Position numbers and translations under genes: made by a program. The notes below the pieces were generated by a model that was given only the letters and a program-made list of their open reading frames with translations, made no database searches and was not told where the DNA came from. Below, piece after piece: positions 33,216 through 44,545 of a DNA stretch of 64,000 nt. The stretch lies in assembly GCA_911728435.2 (NCBI GenBank), contig OU452200.1, positions 40,439,715 through 40,503,714 on the forward strand, written 5' to 3'. Origin of the DNA: Apoderus coryli. Taxonomy: Eukaryota; Arthropoda; Insecta; Coleoptera; Attelabidae. Position 1 is the stretch's first letter; each line of letters starts with the position of its first letter.

Positions 33216-34217
33216 TCGATCGCCATGAAAATAAAAATATAATTTAGCACTAAAAATGTACCGTTGGAATTTATTCAAATATGCGGCATATTGGCTGATG
33301 TTATAAAATCATCAATTCAAAGAACTTTGTTTGAAATAAAAATGACATTTTTAGCGCTAAAATGTATTAAAAAAACTCAGATTATTAAATTAATATCCTT
33401 ATTTCATACTTTTTTTCCTACAGGGCACGCTCTACTTCGTCAATTGAGTAAACCATGTTTTAACTATTTCGGTTTACATATCTGTACCCCAGAATAAAAC
33501 TGTATTAAGTCCACTTTTTACGAAAATCACTTTTTTCACTTTCCTAAAGTACAATTAATAAATGGGACTAAATACAATTTTATTCAGTTTTTTGGTAATA
33601 AGATAATAATTATTCTAACTAATAATAGTACAAAAATATTGAGCAAAAATATTTTTTTAATAATTATTAAATTATTAAAAATTACACTTTACCCAAAACT
33701 GCCTTATTGTAAAGGACTAGGAAGGATTATTTTGAATAGATTACGGAGTAGGTTAATAAATAAACAAAAATATTATTGCCAATATAAAAATAAAGAAAAT
33801 AAATAAATACGAATTTACCCAGAAACGCGTAGCGTTTTTGCATTGAAGTTGGACCTGTCGAAATAATCTCTCAATAGACGATGTAAAGAGTTGTATATAG
33901 TATCGACACGACGACGGTCAAAAACAAAACCAAACTAAAAATATATTCGGAAATAGCTTAAACAAGGGAAGAATTCCTTGTCTAAGGGAAAAGTGTAACA
34001 AGTACCTAAATCTCATATATATCTTTGGTATAACATGTTATCCAGCTGGCCATTTTAAGTTAATAATAGTGTTTCGGCAATTATTCAAACTCATGTCATT
34101 TTGACTTTTGGTTGACACTAATAAACCTTTTTTTAATTAAATTTAAAATTTCGCCCACATACACCGAATTTCAATAAGCTAAAATTAATATGTTTTTTTT
34201 TGTACTGTATTTTATAA

Positions 34218-34770
34218 TTACTTTTCATTTAATGAATTGTTGCATATAGTATGAACAATTCTGTGGCAAAATTGACAAGTTAATGAAATTGATTTATCGA
34301 CAACATTATGTCCACATAACAAACATTTACCTTTCATATCCGATGATGTATCTAAAATAATCTGTTATATTGTATCCCTGTAAGAATCAATATCACATGA
34401 CTGATCAAGAGGCTTCTGTTCCAAAATGTTATTAAAAAAATATATAATATATGGACCGCAATTATATTGATCCATTTGAATTAGATGGGGGCGGGAAATA
34501 ATTGAAAACTCGTTGTAATCGAACGGATCGTCGACAATTGCATCAGATTGATTCATAAAATGTTTAAATTTTTCATAATACATTTCTGCGGTTTTATACG
34601 TGATGAACCCATAAGATCTAAATATGCAAAAGTTTTTAATTGAAAGTCTATTAATATTAAACAAAAATTATTACCTCCGACAACTATAGGCATTGCAATA
34701 GGCTTATTAAAAAATTTTACTTTTTTTAAAAAATCAGTGGAAAACGAACTGAAGTTTTTGAATATTTCTG
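34218..34770 (-). pseudogene. Ulp1/C48-like cysteine protease with C-terminal zinc finger
   Basis: On the minus strand, one frame reads NKPIAMPIVVGGNNF, CLILIDFQLKTFAYLD and LMGSS (about 34735-34610), like the beta-sheet core of Ulp1-type peptidases, where histidine then tryptophan normally stand at the NF position. After a frameshift the next frame (34664-34365) has ISRPHLIQMDQYNCGPY and IIYFFNNILEQKPLD, with Gln five residues before Cys as in the C48 Q...C active site, then DIDSYRDTI. A stop there is followed in the same frame by DTTSSDMKGK-like sequence and a zinc finger: CLLCGHNVVDKS, then CQFCHRIVHTIC. The reading ends at about 34218. The lost His, one frameshift and one stop make it inactive. 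It is the only protein-like sequence in the foldback core. Confidence 0.65.
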
Positions 34771-35519
34771 TTCCGATAAAATCCTTGATAATTATAAAAC
34801 TGCGAAATAAACACAGATCTAGGAAGTTTCTAGATCTGTGGAAATAAACAATAAAATAACACCTAATCAGTATATTATAATATACTCGTACATTACTCTG
34901 TCGCGTACCCGTTTTTTTACTCTACTTTGTGCCGCGTGCCGAAAAGAATAGGTTTAAAATGTTGAAAAAAATTAAAAAGGCGCCAAGACAATGAAAATAC
35001 CCTTAGATAATTGGGATATATGATAGATACGATATTAACTAACTATATTTTGTTTAGTAGTTATTAAGTATTGTTGGACAACTAAGATGATACTTTAATT
35101 TTGTTGTAGGTACCTATATTATAATAGTTTTATATTGTGCGTATTATGTTATTAGGAATTCTCGATTTTCAACTCACCTCAGTTGAACTGATCCGATATG
35201 ATTGCAGATAAAATATTTTTAAAGACATCTCATTTAAAATTAACTGTCATAAAGGAAATTAATAGTAAAAGTGATTTGACATAAACAAAAGAGAGATTTA
35301 ATTAAAGCAAACGCACTCACAAAGCAGGATGAATTTTGACATTAGACGACTACGGCTAATAATAGGTTCGTTGCAAGAACCCTCTAAAGCAGTACCTATT
35401 ATTCATTTTGACATTAACAAGAACACATAATCTGCTAATTACATGAATAATTTTAAACGTGTACAGAGTGCTAATCATCCTGATTTAAATTTTTAGTTAC
35501 ATAGACATATGGTTAGCTA

Positions 35520-37945
35520 CCTACTCTATTAATTTAAAAAATGCACGCTTTGCCAGTTTTTAGATATGATATGATATGATTGCAGCCGAAAGAAGAAAAT
35601 AAATAGTACGGCGCTGACGGGGTGTTAGTAATTCTGACATATATTTTTGATAAGTACATAGGGTTGACTACTTACACTAATAATTCCAAGAATGCACGCT
35701 TTGCCAGTTTTTGGCTATGAGGTCAGCAGTTAAATGATGCTGGCGGGGAAAAAAATAAATAGTACGGCTCTGACGGGGTGTTAGTGATTCTGACATATAT
35801 TTTTAATACGGACATAGGGTTGACTCCTTACGCTATTAATTTCAAGAATGCACGCTTTGCCAGTTTTTAGATATGAGGTCAGCAGTTAAAAGTTGCAGGC
35901 GAAAGAAAAAAATATATATGGTACGGCCCTGACGGGGTGTTAGTAATTCTGACATATATTTTTGATAAGTACATAAAGTTGACTACTTACACTAATAATT
36001 CCAAGAATGCACGCTTTGCCAGTTTTTGGCTATGAGGTCAGCAGTTAAATGATGCTGGCGGGGAAAAAAATAAAATAGTACGGCTCTGACGGGGTGTTAG
36101 TGCTTCCGACATATATTTTTGCAAAGGACATAGGGTTGACTACTTACACTATTAATTTCAAGAATGCACGCTTTGCCAGTTTTTAGATATGAGGTCAGCA
36201 GTTAAAAGTTGCAGCCAAAAGAAAAAAATAAATAGTACGGCTCTGACGGGGTGTTAGTGATTCTGACATATATTTTTAATACGGAAATAGGGTTGACTAC
36301 TTACGCTATTAATTTCAAGAATGCACGCTTTGCCAGTTTTTAGATATGAGGTCAGCAGTTAAAAGTTGCAGCCGAAAGAAAAAAATATATATGGTACGGC
36401 CCTGACGGGGTGTTAGTAATTCTGACATATATTTTTGATAAGTACATAGGGTTGACTACTTACACTAATAATTCCAAGAATGCACGCTTTGCCAGTTTTT
36501 GGCTATGAGGTCAGCAGTTAAATGATGCTGGCGGGGAAAAAAATAAATAGTACAGCTCTGACGGGGTGTTAGTGATTCCGACATATATTTTTGATAAGGA
36601 CATAGGGTTGACTACTTACACTAATAATTTCAAGAATGCACGCTTTGCCAGTTTTTGGCTATGAGGTCAGCAGTTAAATGATGCTGGCGGGGAAATAAAT
36701 AAATAGTACGGCTCTGACGGGGTGTTAGTGATTCCGACATATATTTTTGATAAGGACATAGGGTTGGCTACTTACACTATTAATTTCAAGAATGCACGCT
36801 GTGCCAGTTTTTAGCTATGAGTACAGCAGTTAAATGATGCTGGCGGGGAAAAAAATAAATAGTACGGCCCTGACGGGGTGTTAGTAATTCTGACATATAT
36901 TTTTAATACGCACATAGGGTTGACTACTTACGCTATTAATTTCAAGAATGCACGCTTTGCCAGTTTTTAGATATGAGGTCAGCAGTTAAAAGTTGCAGCC
37001 AAAAGAAAAAAATAAATAGTACGGCTCTGACGGGGTGTTAGTGATTCTGACATATATTTTTGATAAGGACATAGGGTTGACTACTTACGCTATTAATTTC
37101 ATGAATGCACGCTTTGCCGGTTTTTAGATATGAGTACAGCAGTTAAATGATGCTGGCGGGGAAAAAAATAAATAGTACGGCCCTGACGGGGTGTTAGTAA
37201 TTCTGACATATATTTTTGATATGGACATAGGGTTGACTACTTACACTATTAATTTCAAGAATGCACGCTTTGCCAGTTTTTAGATATGAGGTCAGCAGTT
37301 AAAAGTTGCAGCCAAAAGAAAAAAATAAATAGTACGGCTCTGACGGGGTGTTAGTGATTCTGACATATATTTTTGATAAGGACATAGGGTTGACTACTTA
37401 CGCTATTAATTTCATGAATGCACGCTTTGCCAGTTTTTAGCTATGAGTACAGCAGTTAAATGATGCTGGCGGGGAAAAAAATAAATAGTACGGCCCTGAC
37501 GGGGTGTTAGTAATTCTGACATATATTTTTGATATGGACATAGGGTTGGCTACGTACGCTATTAATTTCAAGAATGCACGCTTTGCCAGTTTTTAGATGT
37601 GAGGTCAGCAGTTAAAAGTTGCAGCCGAAAGAAAAAAATAAATATTACGGCTCTGACGGGGTGTTAGTGATTCCGACATATATTTTTAATAAGGACATAG
37701 GGTTGACTACTTACACTATTAATTTCAAGAATGCACGCTTTGCCAGTTTTTAGATATGAGGTCAGCAGTTAGAAGTTGCAGCCGGAAGAAAAAAATATAT
37801 AGTGCGGCTCTGACGGGGTGTTAGTGATTCTGACCTATATTTTTAATAAGGACATTTAGTTAGCTACTTACACTATTAATTTCAAGAATGCACGCTTTGC
37901 CAGTTTTTAGATATGAGGCCAGCAGTTAAAACTCGCGTGAACTTA
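35520..37945 (-). repeat. Right tandem array: 16 monomers of about 156 bp
   Basis: The reverse complement of the left-array monomer recurs 16 times; AATGCACGCTTTGCC starts lie near 35540, 35691, 35848, 36006, 36163, 36320, 36479, 36635, 36791, 36947, 37104, 37260, 37417, 37573, 37730 and 37887. The same two monomer types occur. The array is four units longer than the left one, showing unequal expansion after or during transposition. Confidence 0.95.
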
Positions 37946-38957
37946 TAGCATAGAGTACGGCCCTGGATCAATCAATGAAATATTTATGTTATTTGTCTGT
38001 AAGGGTATATAACCATATTGAATCTAAATCTTTTATTTGACTACATATACCTACTAATTTCAAATATGTTATGTCGATTTACCTATTTATTGAAAAAAAA
38101 AATATTGCAATATTAATATTTAATAAATTTGTTTTATTGATATTAATTATTATATATTTGTAACACATTTGTGCTCGTGTAATATACGTTTAAAGTGTAT
38201 ATTATTATGAATTATCAATCGCCCCCGTATACCCCATTCGGCAATGTTCGGAATTAACTGCTAGAATTTTAACTGCTGTCTTCACACTGGTGATTTTTTA
38301 AAGGTATAACGCATTAAATTAGATATTTTTGTTTTACTTCAGGAACGCGTTCCAATACTATGTTCATAACAAGAAGAGGACTTCTTAATATTATGAGAAG
38401 TTTTCAAAAGAGTGAAATTGATGACCAATTTAGTTTTTTAAAAGAAGAGCTTAAGAAACGAATAAAATGTGATAAAACTTTATTGAAGGCCTTAGATAAA
38501 AATTATTCTCATTTTAAATCTCAATATAAAGCGCATTTAAAATGGAAGAAAAATTTCTTAAAAATATTGGTGAATGACTAGATGCCTCTATTTCCTTTAA
38601 AAAGATGGATGAATCTAAGACACCAGAGAAGAAACGTGGCCGGCCAACAATTTCTTTTGAATCCAGTTCGGCGCGGACAAAGCGATTAAAAACAAAAGCG
38701 TTAAGCGATTCAACTCCCGTGACAATCCTAAGTTATGCTATCCAAATGGGATTAAGACCAACAGGACAAGCACAGGCCTCAAAAGTATCACAGGAAATAA
38801 CAATTGGGCCCGAGTGATTTTGAGGACAGTGATAATAGTGAAGACGAGGATGAAAATATCTCATCGCAACCTGAAAATGATGAGTTCTGTTAAAAAAAAT
38901 TATTTAGATTTCTTGTAGCTTGATATGTATTTATTTATTTATTTATTTTCTTGTATA

Positions 38958-40165
38958 CAGTATGTCCACGGATGCGGTTAACAAGAGGACAAATGGACCA
39001 AAAATTGAAAGATACGAAAACAAGTTATTCTTGATAAAAATGTTTGCTTGTCGAAAAAATAAGAACTACCATGAAAAAAATTATTTTTATTAAACACGGC
39101 GTCTCAACAAGGCATAAATATAAAATTAAACAAGAGCAAACAGTCATATTTTGGTGTCTTAGCGTAAAATGATAAATAGAAAAAATGCTCCAAATTTAAT
39201 CCTGACCCTGATTCCAGAGTTACAGAAGAATATTTAAATTTATGAAAAAATTTTTTTTTCATGTGTACATGATGGTTGGAATGGTTGAAAATGTTGATTC
39301 ATCAGAAAATATTATAAGCTTGTGAAAATTTCTATTGCCGTTTAAAATCTGATTTCCAACCCACAAACAAAAATCTAGCGTTTCTGCTTCATCCCCAGAC
39401 TCCAAAGTTTGGTTGAAATGAGGCTTGTAAGGATAAATTTTATTTTATTTTAAAACTTTTTGAATGGTAGATTTTCCCACCACCTCTAAATTCTTAGCCT
39501 AGCAATGATTCCAATATCAAAACTGTACTGGCATCGTCCTCATTATATTGTTTCTTTTCTTTTTTAATATCAAAAACTGATCCTGTTCTTTCACATTTTT
39601 TCACCACTTTGTGAACAGCAACTTTCGAGACGTATACGCCAGGAAATTTGCGGTGGAACTCCTCTACTACATAGCGATAAGAGCAGTGACTACTTCCATA
39701 GAATTGCACTATAAAAACTCTTTGTTCTACGGTCAGCATGTTGGAGAATACTTTTAACACTGACAATACACCTTTTTTTTTGACACTGACAATACAATAA
39801 GGTACCTAATGTAAAGGTAATAATTAAGTAAATGTATTAAAATGCGGACATGCACACATGAAAATAAAATTGTTTTTTCATAAATTCAAATATTTTTCTG
39901 TAACTCCGGAATCAGGCTCAGGATTAAATTTGGAGCATTTTTTCTATTTATCATTTTACGCTAAGACACCAAAATATGATTGTTTGCTCTTGTTTAATTT
40001 TATATTTATGCCTTTTTGAGACGCCCTGTTTAATAAAAATATTTTTTTTCATGGTAGTTCTTATTTTTTCGACAAGCAAACATTTTTATCAAGAATAAAT
40101 TTTTTTCGTATCTTTCAATTTTTGGTCCATTTGTCCTCTTGTTAACCGCATCCGTGGACATACTG
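38958..40165 (-). mobile_element. Tc1/mariner-type element with long TIRs, deleted
   Basis: The ends CAGTATGTCCACGGATGCGG (38958) and the matching inverted end (40165) are bordered by TA (38956-38957, 40166-40167). The inverted repeats extend about 310 bp at each side with modest divergence. The length is 1208 bp. The encoded remnant (39258-39766) resembles the N-terminal half of the DD41D transposase at 55804, so this is a non-autonomous relative with the C-terminal catalytic half removed. Confidence 0.88.
39258..39766 (-). pseudogene. Transposase N-terminal half (DD41D-related)
   Basis: From the ATG at 39766 the frame reads MSVLKVFSNMLTVEQRVFIV, then YVVEEFHRKFPGVYVSK and VAVHKVVKKCERTGSVFD, the first helix-turn-helix region. 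It aligns with IVKLYFQNN and LVKKFVDTGSVCNVK of the 55804 transposase. After a frameshift near 39494, further pieces appear: KSTIQKVLK, YPYKPHFNQTLE and HKLIIFSDESTFST, the last with the first catalytic aspartate. Sequence then passes into the inverted repeat, so the second and third catalytic regions are deleted. Confidence 0.8.
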
Positions 40166-40336
40166 TATATATACGTGGTGCACAATCATACGACAAAGTT
40201 TTACCAACCTTAATTAATTATTAAACTAATCACTTCATTTTTTAATTTATTATATTTTATTTATTTATTAACAATTACGTTTTACGTTTTGATGCCAAAT
40301 AACGTTAGCGTATTCTATGGATTATGTAAGGTATCA

Positions 40337-40370
40337 CCTGAAGAAGTTGCAAACTTTGGCATCGAAACGT
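40337..40370 (+). ncRNA. Hammerhead-like motif
   Basis: The site reads CCTGAAGAAGTTGC, a loop with GGCATC, then GAAACGT. The stem has decayed but the flanking core blocks are intact. Confidence 0.35.
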
Positions 40371-41307
40371 TGCAATTTTTATATGGTATTCACATATTTA
40401 AACGATAATAAACACCATTTATTTATTAGTTTTCAAATTTTGTCGTATACAAATTATTATAATTATAAGTATTTTTTGCAGAGTTATTGTAAATTATTTT
40501 GTACATATCTATCTACCTCTCTTTTATTTATTTTTTAATTATTTTATTTGTTAAGAAGCCAGTTATGGCATTTTTTTTATGAACTAATGATATTTTCCTA
40601 ACAAATTAGTCATAAGACAAATACATTTGTGAAGGTTCTGATTTATTGCTAACTTTAAGGCCCTGTTGCCCCCGTGTGCGACGTTCCTCCTGACATCCTG
40701 TACTTACTACTCTTGTATCTTCAGTTTATCAAACTGTGTGTACAGTTTTTTAAGAGAAATGTGTTTCAATTATTATTAATTAAGACATTTTTGGTGCTAC
40801 CAAATCCATAAATAACGCAACGATTAGATGCAACGTTCTGCTGTTTTCCAATTTCGAGTGGATCTAAAATAAACGAAACGACGACACACGTTACAATTAT
40901 CTACCATGTAATTTGTGAATAATTTATATGATAACTTGCTGCCTTTTCTCTCTTTAAAATAGGTACATGTAAAAGTATCATTAAGCTTTATAGGTAGGGT
41001 TGAGTGAACTGCTGCTTGTTATAGATGAAAATGACGAAGTAAATTCTACTCTCTTTTACTCTATTTTAGTCAGATATTTGTAATACCAACTCATTTTATA
41101 GGTGCATTTAATTAACGTTGTTGTCTATTATACACAGGTTATTCACGTTAGTTAACAGGGGATATTTTGAAAGTGTTCGATTATGTGTTTGGAGAGTAAC
41201 TTTGTTTATTTTGATTAAAATGTGCTCAAATATACACACACCGGCAAATTTAAGGAACGCACATAAATTCTGCAGCTCTCTTTCATACCATTATCGTTTT
41301 TAAATGT
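40371..41307. other. No gene; Tc1 terminus fragment at 41229-41258
   Basis: ACACACACCGGCAAATTTAA at about 41234-41253 is the reverse complement of the terminus at 53571-53595 next to the Tc1 relic. It is probably a stray end of the same Tc1 family. Otherwise nothing is recognised. Confidence 0.5.
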
Positions 41308-41529
41308 CCTCCCTATCTTTATAACAAAATAGCATTTCGTTCCGATGTACATACGCTTAATCTTAGATTTAAGGGTCTGTCACCACCACCATATCGAACA
41401 AATATTTTTAAGAGATCTTTCACGTTTAATATATACACCCTTTATAATAATCTGCCAGAAAGATTAAAATCCCTTAAGTTGTCAGCTTTCAGAAATTGCT
41501 ATAGAGAGATATTGTCAATAGATCAATGA
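41308..41529 (+). pseudogene. LINE ORF2 extreme C-terminus
   Basis: The frame PPYLYNKIAFRSDVHTLNLR, then FKGLSPPPYRTNIFKRSF and LYNNLPERLKSLKLSAFR, ends at a TGA. It aligns residue by residue with the C-terminus of the fragment at 1546-2400 (PPYLYRKIGFRSDVHNLNLR...) and with that at 63792. Only about 73 residues remain, all downstream of the reverse transcriptase. Sequence upstream is unrelated, so this is a severe 5' truncation. Confidence 0.85.
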
Positions 41530-43084
41530 AATTTTTGTTTGATTTTTTATTTATTTTTTTTTGTCGTGTATCATGTGATACATGTGTGTATTTTGTATCT
41601 GTGCCGCATTTTGTGCCTCTGTATATATATATATATATATATATATAGATATGTTATTGGACAAAGCGAGATCATTTGAAGATGTATACCATACAAGGTG
41701 AGATCATTTTGGAAAGACGAGATCCGATTTCGGATCTCGCCTTTTTCTCCGTGTATATAGGTTTTATTTGACTCAGTGGGTTATGGGGGGGCCGTAGCCC
41801 GATTTTGCTATGGATCTCGTCTTGACCAATTTTATCCCAACATATACAAATTTAGTTCATCCAGGTGGCGCTACTGTGCTCGGATATACACAGATAAAAG
41901 TGTGAAAGACGAGATCCGGAAGTTTGGCAACGCAGCGAGCGATTATTTTGTTAGCTCTATATATATTTTGAATAATAAAATTGTACAGCACGAGCCGCGA
42001 TTTTACATATGATTTTATGTATCATGCTGTAGACTCGATACGAAATATCATTTATATATTAAGAAATATTTTAAATTTACTAATTATTTTTATAATTTTT
42101 ATTCTAGTAGTTGAAACCATCTCATTTATACAAAAAAGGAGCCATCCGTTCATTTCATTTATTCATTTTAGATGCTGCTGTTTTAATGCTTTTGAATAAA
42201 TTTTACATAATTTTTACGAAAATATTTGTTTTTCGAAACTTACCCTTGTTAGCGTATAAACCTCAATACGATAAATTAGAAGTATTAAATTGACTAGGTG
42301 GTGTTAAAATATATTCACTATCAGTGTTTATGTGTTTTGAAATTAGCGAAATACTTAATTATAATTATTATTAATACCAAAACTGTCAATTTGGTGTTTG
42401 TATTTTCGGCGTTGCTATGGTGATTTTTCATGCCCGCCGCTACTTTTGTCATTACCAGGAAATTTTATCCGTGAGTAATAATAGTTCCCACTAGTTGCTA
42501 GGTAACTAGTGGGAAATATTATTACGCACGGGTAAATGATAAACAGCATTACAATGTACTACATTTTCAAATCATGATTGAACATATAATAAAAGCATTT
42601 AAAGACAGTCGTAGAAAAAATATATTATACGTACTTATGGCCAGCCGTTTTGGAAATATCTGAAATTTTATGTCAAATATGACGTTTACCGATTAAAAAA
42701 TGATAACAATTTTTTATTTTACAGAAACTTTATTAATTTAATTTGTTCGAATATGCTAGTAGTTATCGATCTAATTTACGCGCCTATGTATGATTTTTTT
42801 AAAAATATTAAGACAGAGTGTTTGAAAAAAGAGTAGAAAATGAAATTAAAAAATAATCAAAATATGTAAATGGCAGCCCCCAATTTTATTATTTTTTTTT
42901 TCATCAAAAATAAGAGCAAGTTTATGAAAAGACGTTTATTCCTAAAATTTATTGTTTTCAAGATCTTGACAGTTTTGCATTGTTCTATTGGAATAGTGAT
43001 TAGATTTTGAAATTTAATTCATCTTAGTGGGCCACGATGTCTTTAGAAAGCAAATAAATATAATACTTGTCAAACATAATCAAC
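41530..43084. other. No gene; (TA)n, word-mosaic segment and palindromes
   Basis: (TA)n lies at 41623-41647. From about 41650 to 41980 words such as GACGAGATCCG, GGATCTCG and TTTGGCAACG occur, shared with 46600-48500. A short palindrome is at 42467-42537 (separate entry). ORFs have no recognisable motifs. Confidence 0.45.
42467..42537. repeat. 71-bp near-palindrome
   Basis: Left arm TTATCCGTGAGTAATAATAG, then TTCCCACTAGTT, mirrors right arm AACTAGTGGGAA, then ATATTATTACGCACGGGTAA, with a 7-nt centre. Only a few mismatches occur. It may be a tiny MITE or a hairpin transcript. Confidence 0.7.
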
Positions 43085-43394
43085 AATTATGGTGGATAAT
43101 AATAATTAGTAGTAATAATAATACTACAATGTATGTATACATCTGGCTTGTCACTTAAAATCTCAATCACCGTCCGTTATTTTTATAGCTTATTTACAAT
43201 TATTATGAGACAAGTAACCCAAATTCCTATGGAAAATGAAAAAAATGTAAACCAAGATGTACACAGATAAAAAGTATATAACGATATCACATATTTCTGA
43301 AAACAAAATACATAAAATAAATCAAAAAACTAAAATTAAACACTACGAAAACTGACACACTACATGTTGCCGGACTCACACTGATATAATCCAG

Positions 43395-44545
43395 TCAAAG
43401 TATAAGGCTCCATATCACATAAGTAATCATGGAGTATATTTTTACAAATTTTGACCGTTCAATTTCCTTAATTTCGCCTGGCAGACTGTTGATCAATCTG
43501 ACAGCCATGTACTCTAAACCCTTTTCAGTAAACGATAGTCTGTGTCTGGGGTACTTATAATTTGTTGAATTTTTTAGAACATAGCGGTGTTGGGGTTTCA
43601 AATGTAGAAATTTGTTTTAATTTTTTTTTTAAGATGATGATGTTAACACACTGAAAGATATAAACGTCCGGAGCCGTTAAAATTCTAGCTGATCTAAATA
43701 TGCCCCTGAAACTTTCGCTACTTCTCAAAGAGAGCATTACTCTTACCACCCTGTTCTGCGGCACAAAAACACTTTCGGCATGCCCCAGAATAAAATACCG
43801 GTATCTTAAATGAGAGTAACAAAGACCATAGTACCTTATAGGTCTTGTATTTTCCTTATCCATTAGAGTTTTTGAAACGGTACTTATTGCATAGCATGCC
43901 CTACTCAGTTTCACACTTAGTGTGTTCCTGGTAATTAAGATTGCTGTCAATTGTCAGACCTAGTAATTTTACATTTTGACAAATGTTAATTTCATTGTTG
44001 TCCAGTGTAATTGTGCTACCAGAATCTACAGGAAAGTTAGTTATCTGGATTATGTAGTGTATATTTTCTAATCTTTTTGTAAGGAAAGTGATTGTCAAAG
44101 TGTGACAAAAATGTTTCCCTGAATGCATCCCACAACATGTCTATGTCATTGTCAATAGAGTACACGTTACCCCAAGAGACTATATTTCGCTTACTAAAAC
44201 ATCTGACGTAGTTAGCATGAATTTGAATCACAGCTTCATTTGTCTCGAGAGTCACCAATTGGGCTGTATGGTCAGACTTCGTTGAATTTATTATTTTAAC
44301 AGAATAGCTAAACCTTTCTAGGTTGAAAACAATGTCATCAAGAGAAGATTTTGATGACGTCGTGAATCGGCGTAAAATCGCTTATAAATGGACTAATGTT
44401 AAAAGTGTTCAGTAAATTAATAAGCCGCGTTTTTCTCTACAGTTTTGTTCAAGATGTATATTAAAACCTCCTGGGAGAACCACACCCTTACACTCATTAT
44501 CTATTCTTTCTAAAATTTGTTCTAATAGACACTTCAAGATTACCC
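43395..44545 (-). pseudogene. LINE fragment with endonuclease end and post-RT tail
   Basis: Read on the minus strand, the copy starts near 44545 with LEQILERIDNECKGVVLPGG, the GDFN-like region of an APE endonuclease. SSLDDIVFN and KSDHTAQLV follow, the SDH block typical of the APE C-terminus. Next come the linker region (RCFSKRNIVSWGN, then FRETFLSHFDNHFPYKKIR) and a jump across a large deletion that removes the RT core. Last is the post-RT part (NVKLLGLTIDSNLNYQEH, then SRACYAISTVSKTL and PIRYYGLCYSHLRY) ending near 43395. Several frameshifts separate these pieces. It is a jockey-type relic, distinct from the YADDSQL family. The 3' UTR probably runs on below 43395; its end was not identified. 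Confidence 0.8.

Larger units (their letters stand above)
31047..38290. mobile_element. Giant foldback transposon (7244 bp), 11-bp target duplication
   Basis: The ends CCAGTGTGAAGACAGCAG (31047) and its reverse complement (ending 38290) are flanked by TGATTTTTTAA at 31036-31046 and 38291-38301, a perfect 11-bp duplication. Each arm has about 350 bp of unique, nearly identical sequence and then a tandem array of about 156-bp monomers pointing inward. The unique core, about 33.2-35.5 kb, encodes a decayed C48-like protease with zinc finger (34218-34770). Long tandem-repeat arms with a 9-11 bp duplication resemble Foldback/NOF and Mutator-like elements. No transposase was found. Arms are close to identical in the outer part, so the insertion is recent. 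Confidence 0.85.
30774..38892 (+). pseudogene. Two-exon gene or relic with an AT-hook-like motif; intron holds a foldback element
   Basis: The first exon is ATGGAACCTTCAAGTTCAG (30774-30792), followed by the donor GTATGT. The acceptor, a T-rich tract ending TTCAG at 38342, opens exon 2 at 38343. Joining them keeps phase: MEPSSSGTRSNTMFITRRG, then IMRSFQKSEIDDQFSFLKE and HFKSQYKAHLKWKKNFLK. A stop at 38579-38581 follows LVND. After a frameshift the sequence goes on as MDESKTPEKKRGRPTISF (AT-hook-like RGRP), SSARTKRLKTKAL and TGQAQASKVSQEIT. After a second shift it ends as an acidic tail to a stop at about 38892. Such short AT-hook proteins occur as multicopy, probably transposon-derived, insect genes. 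With two frameshifts this copy is likely a pseudogene, unless they reflect sequencing error. Function unknown. Confidence 0.55.

Noticed and set aside
31047..38290. Polinton/Maverick-type element
   Set aside because: Long inverted repeats and a cysteine protease invite it, but there is no DNA polymerase B, integrase or packaging ATPase, and the duplication is 11 bp instead of 6.
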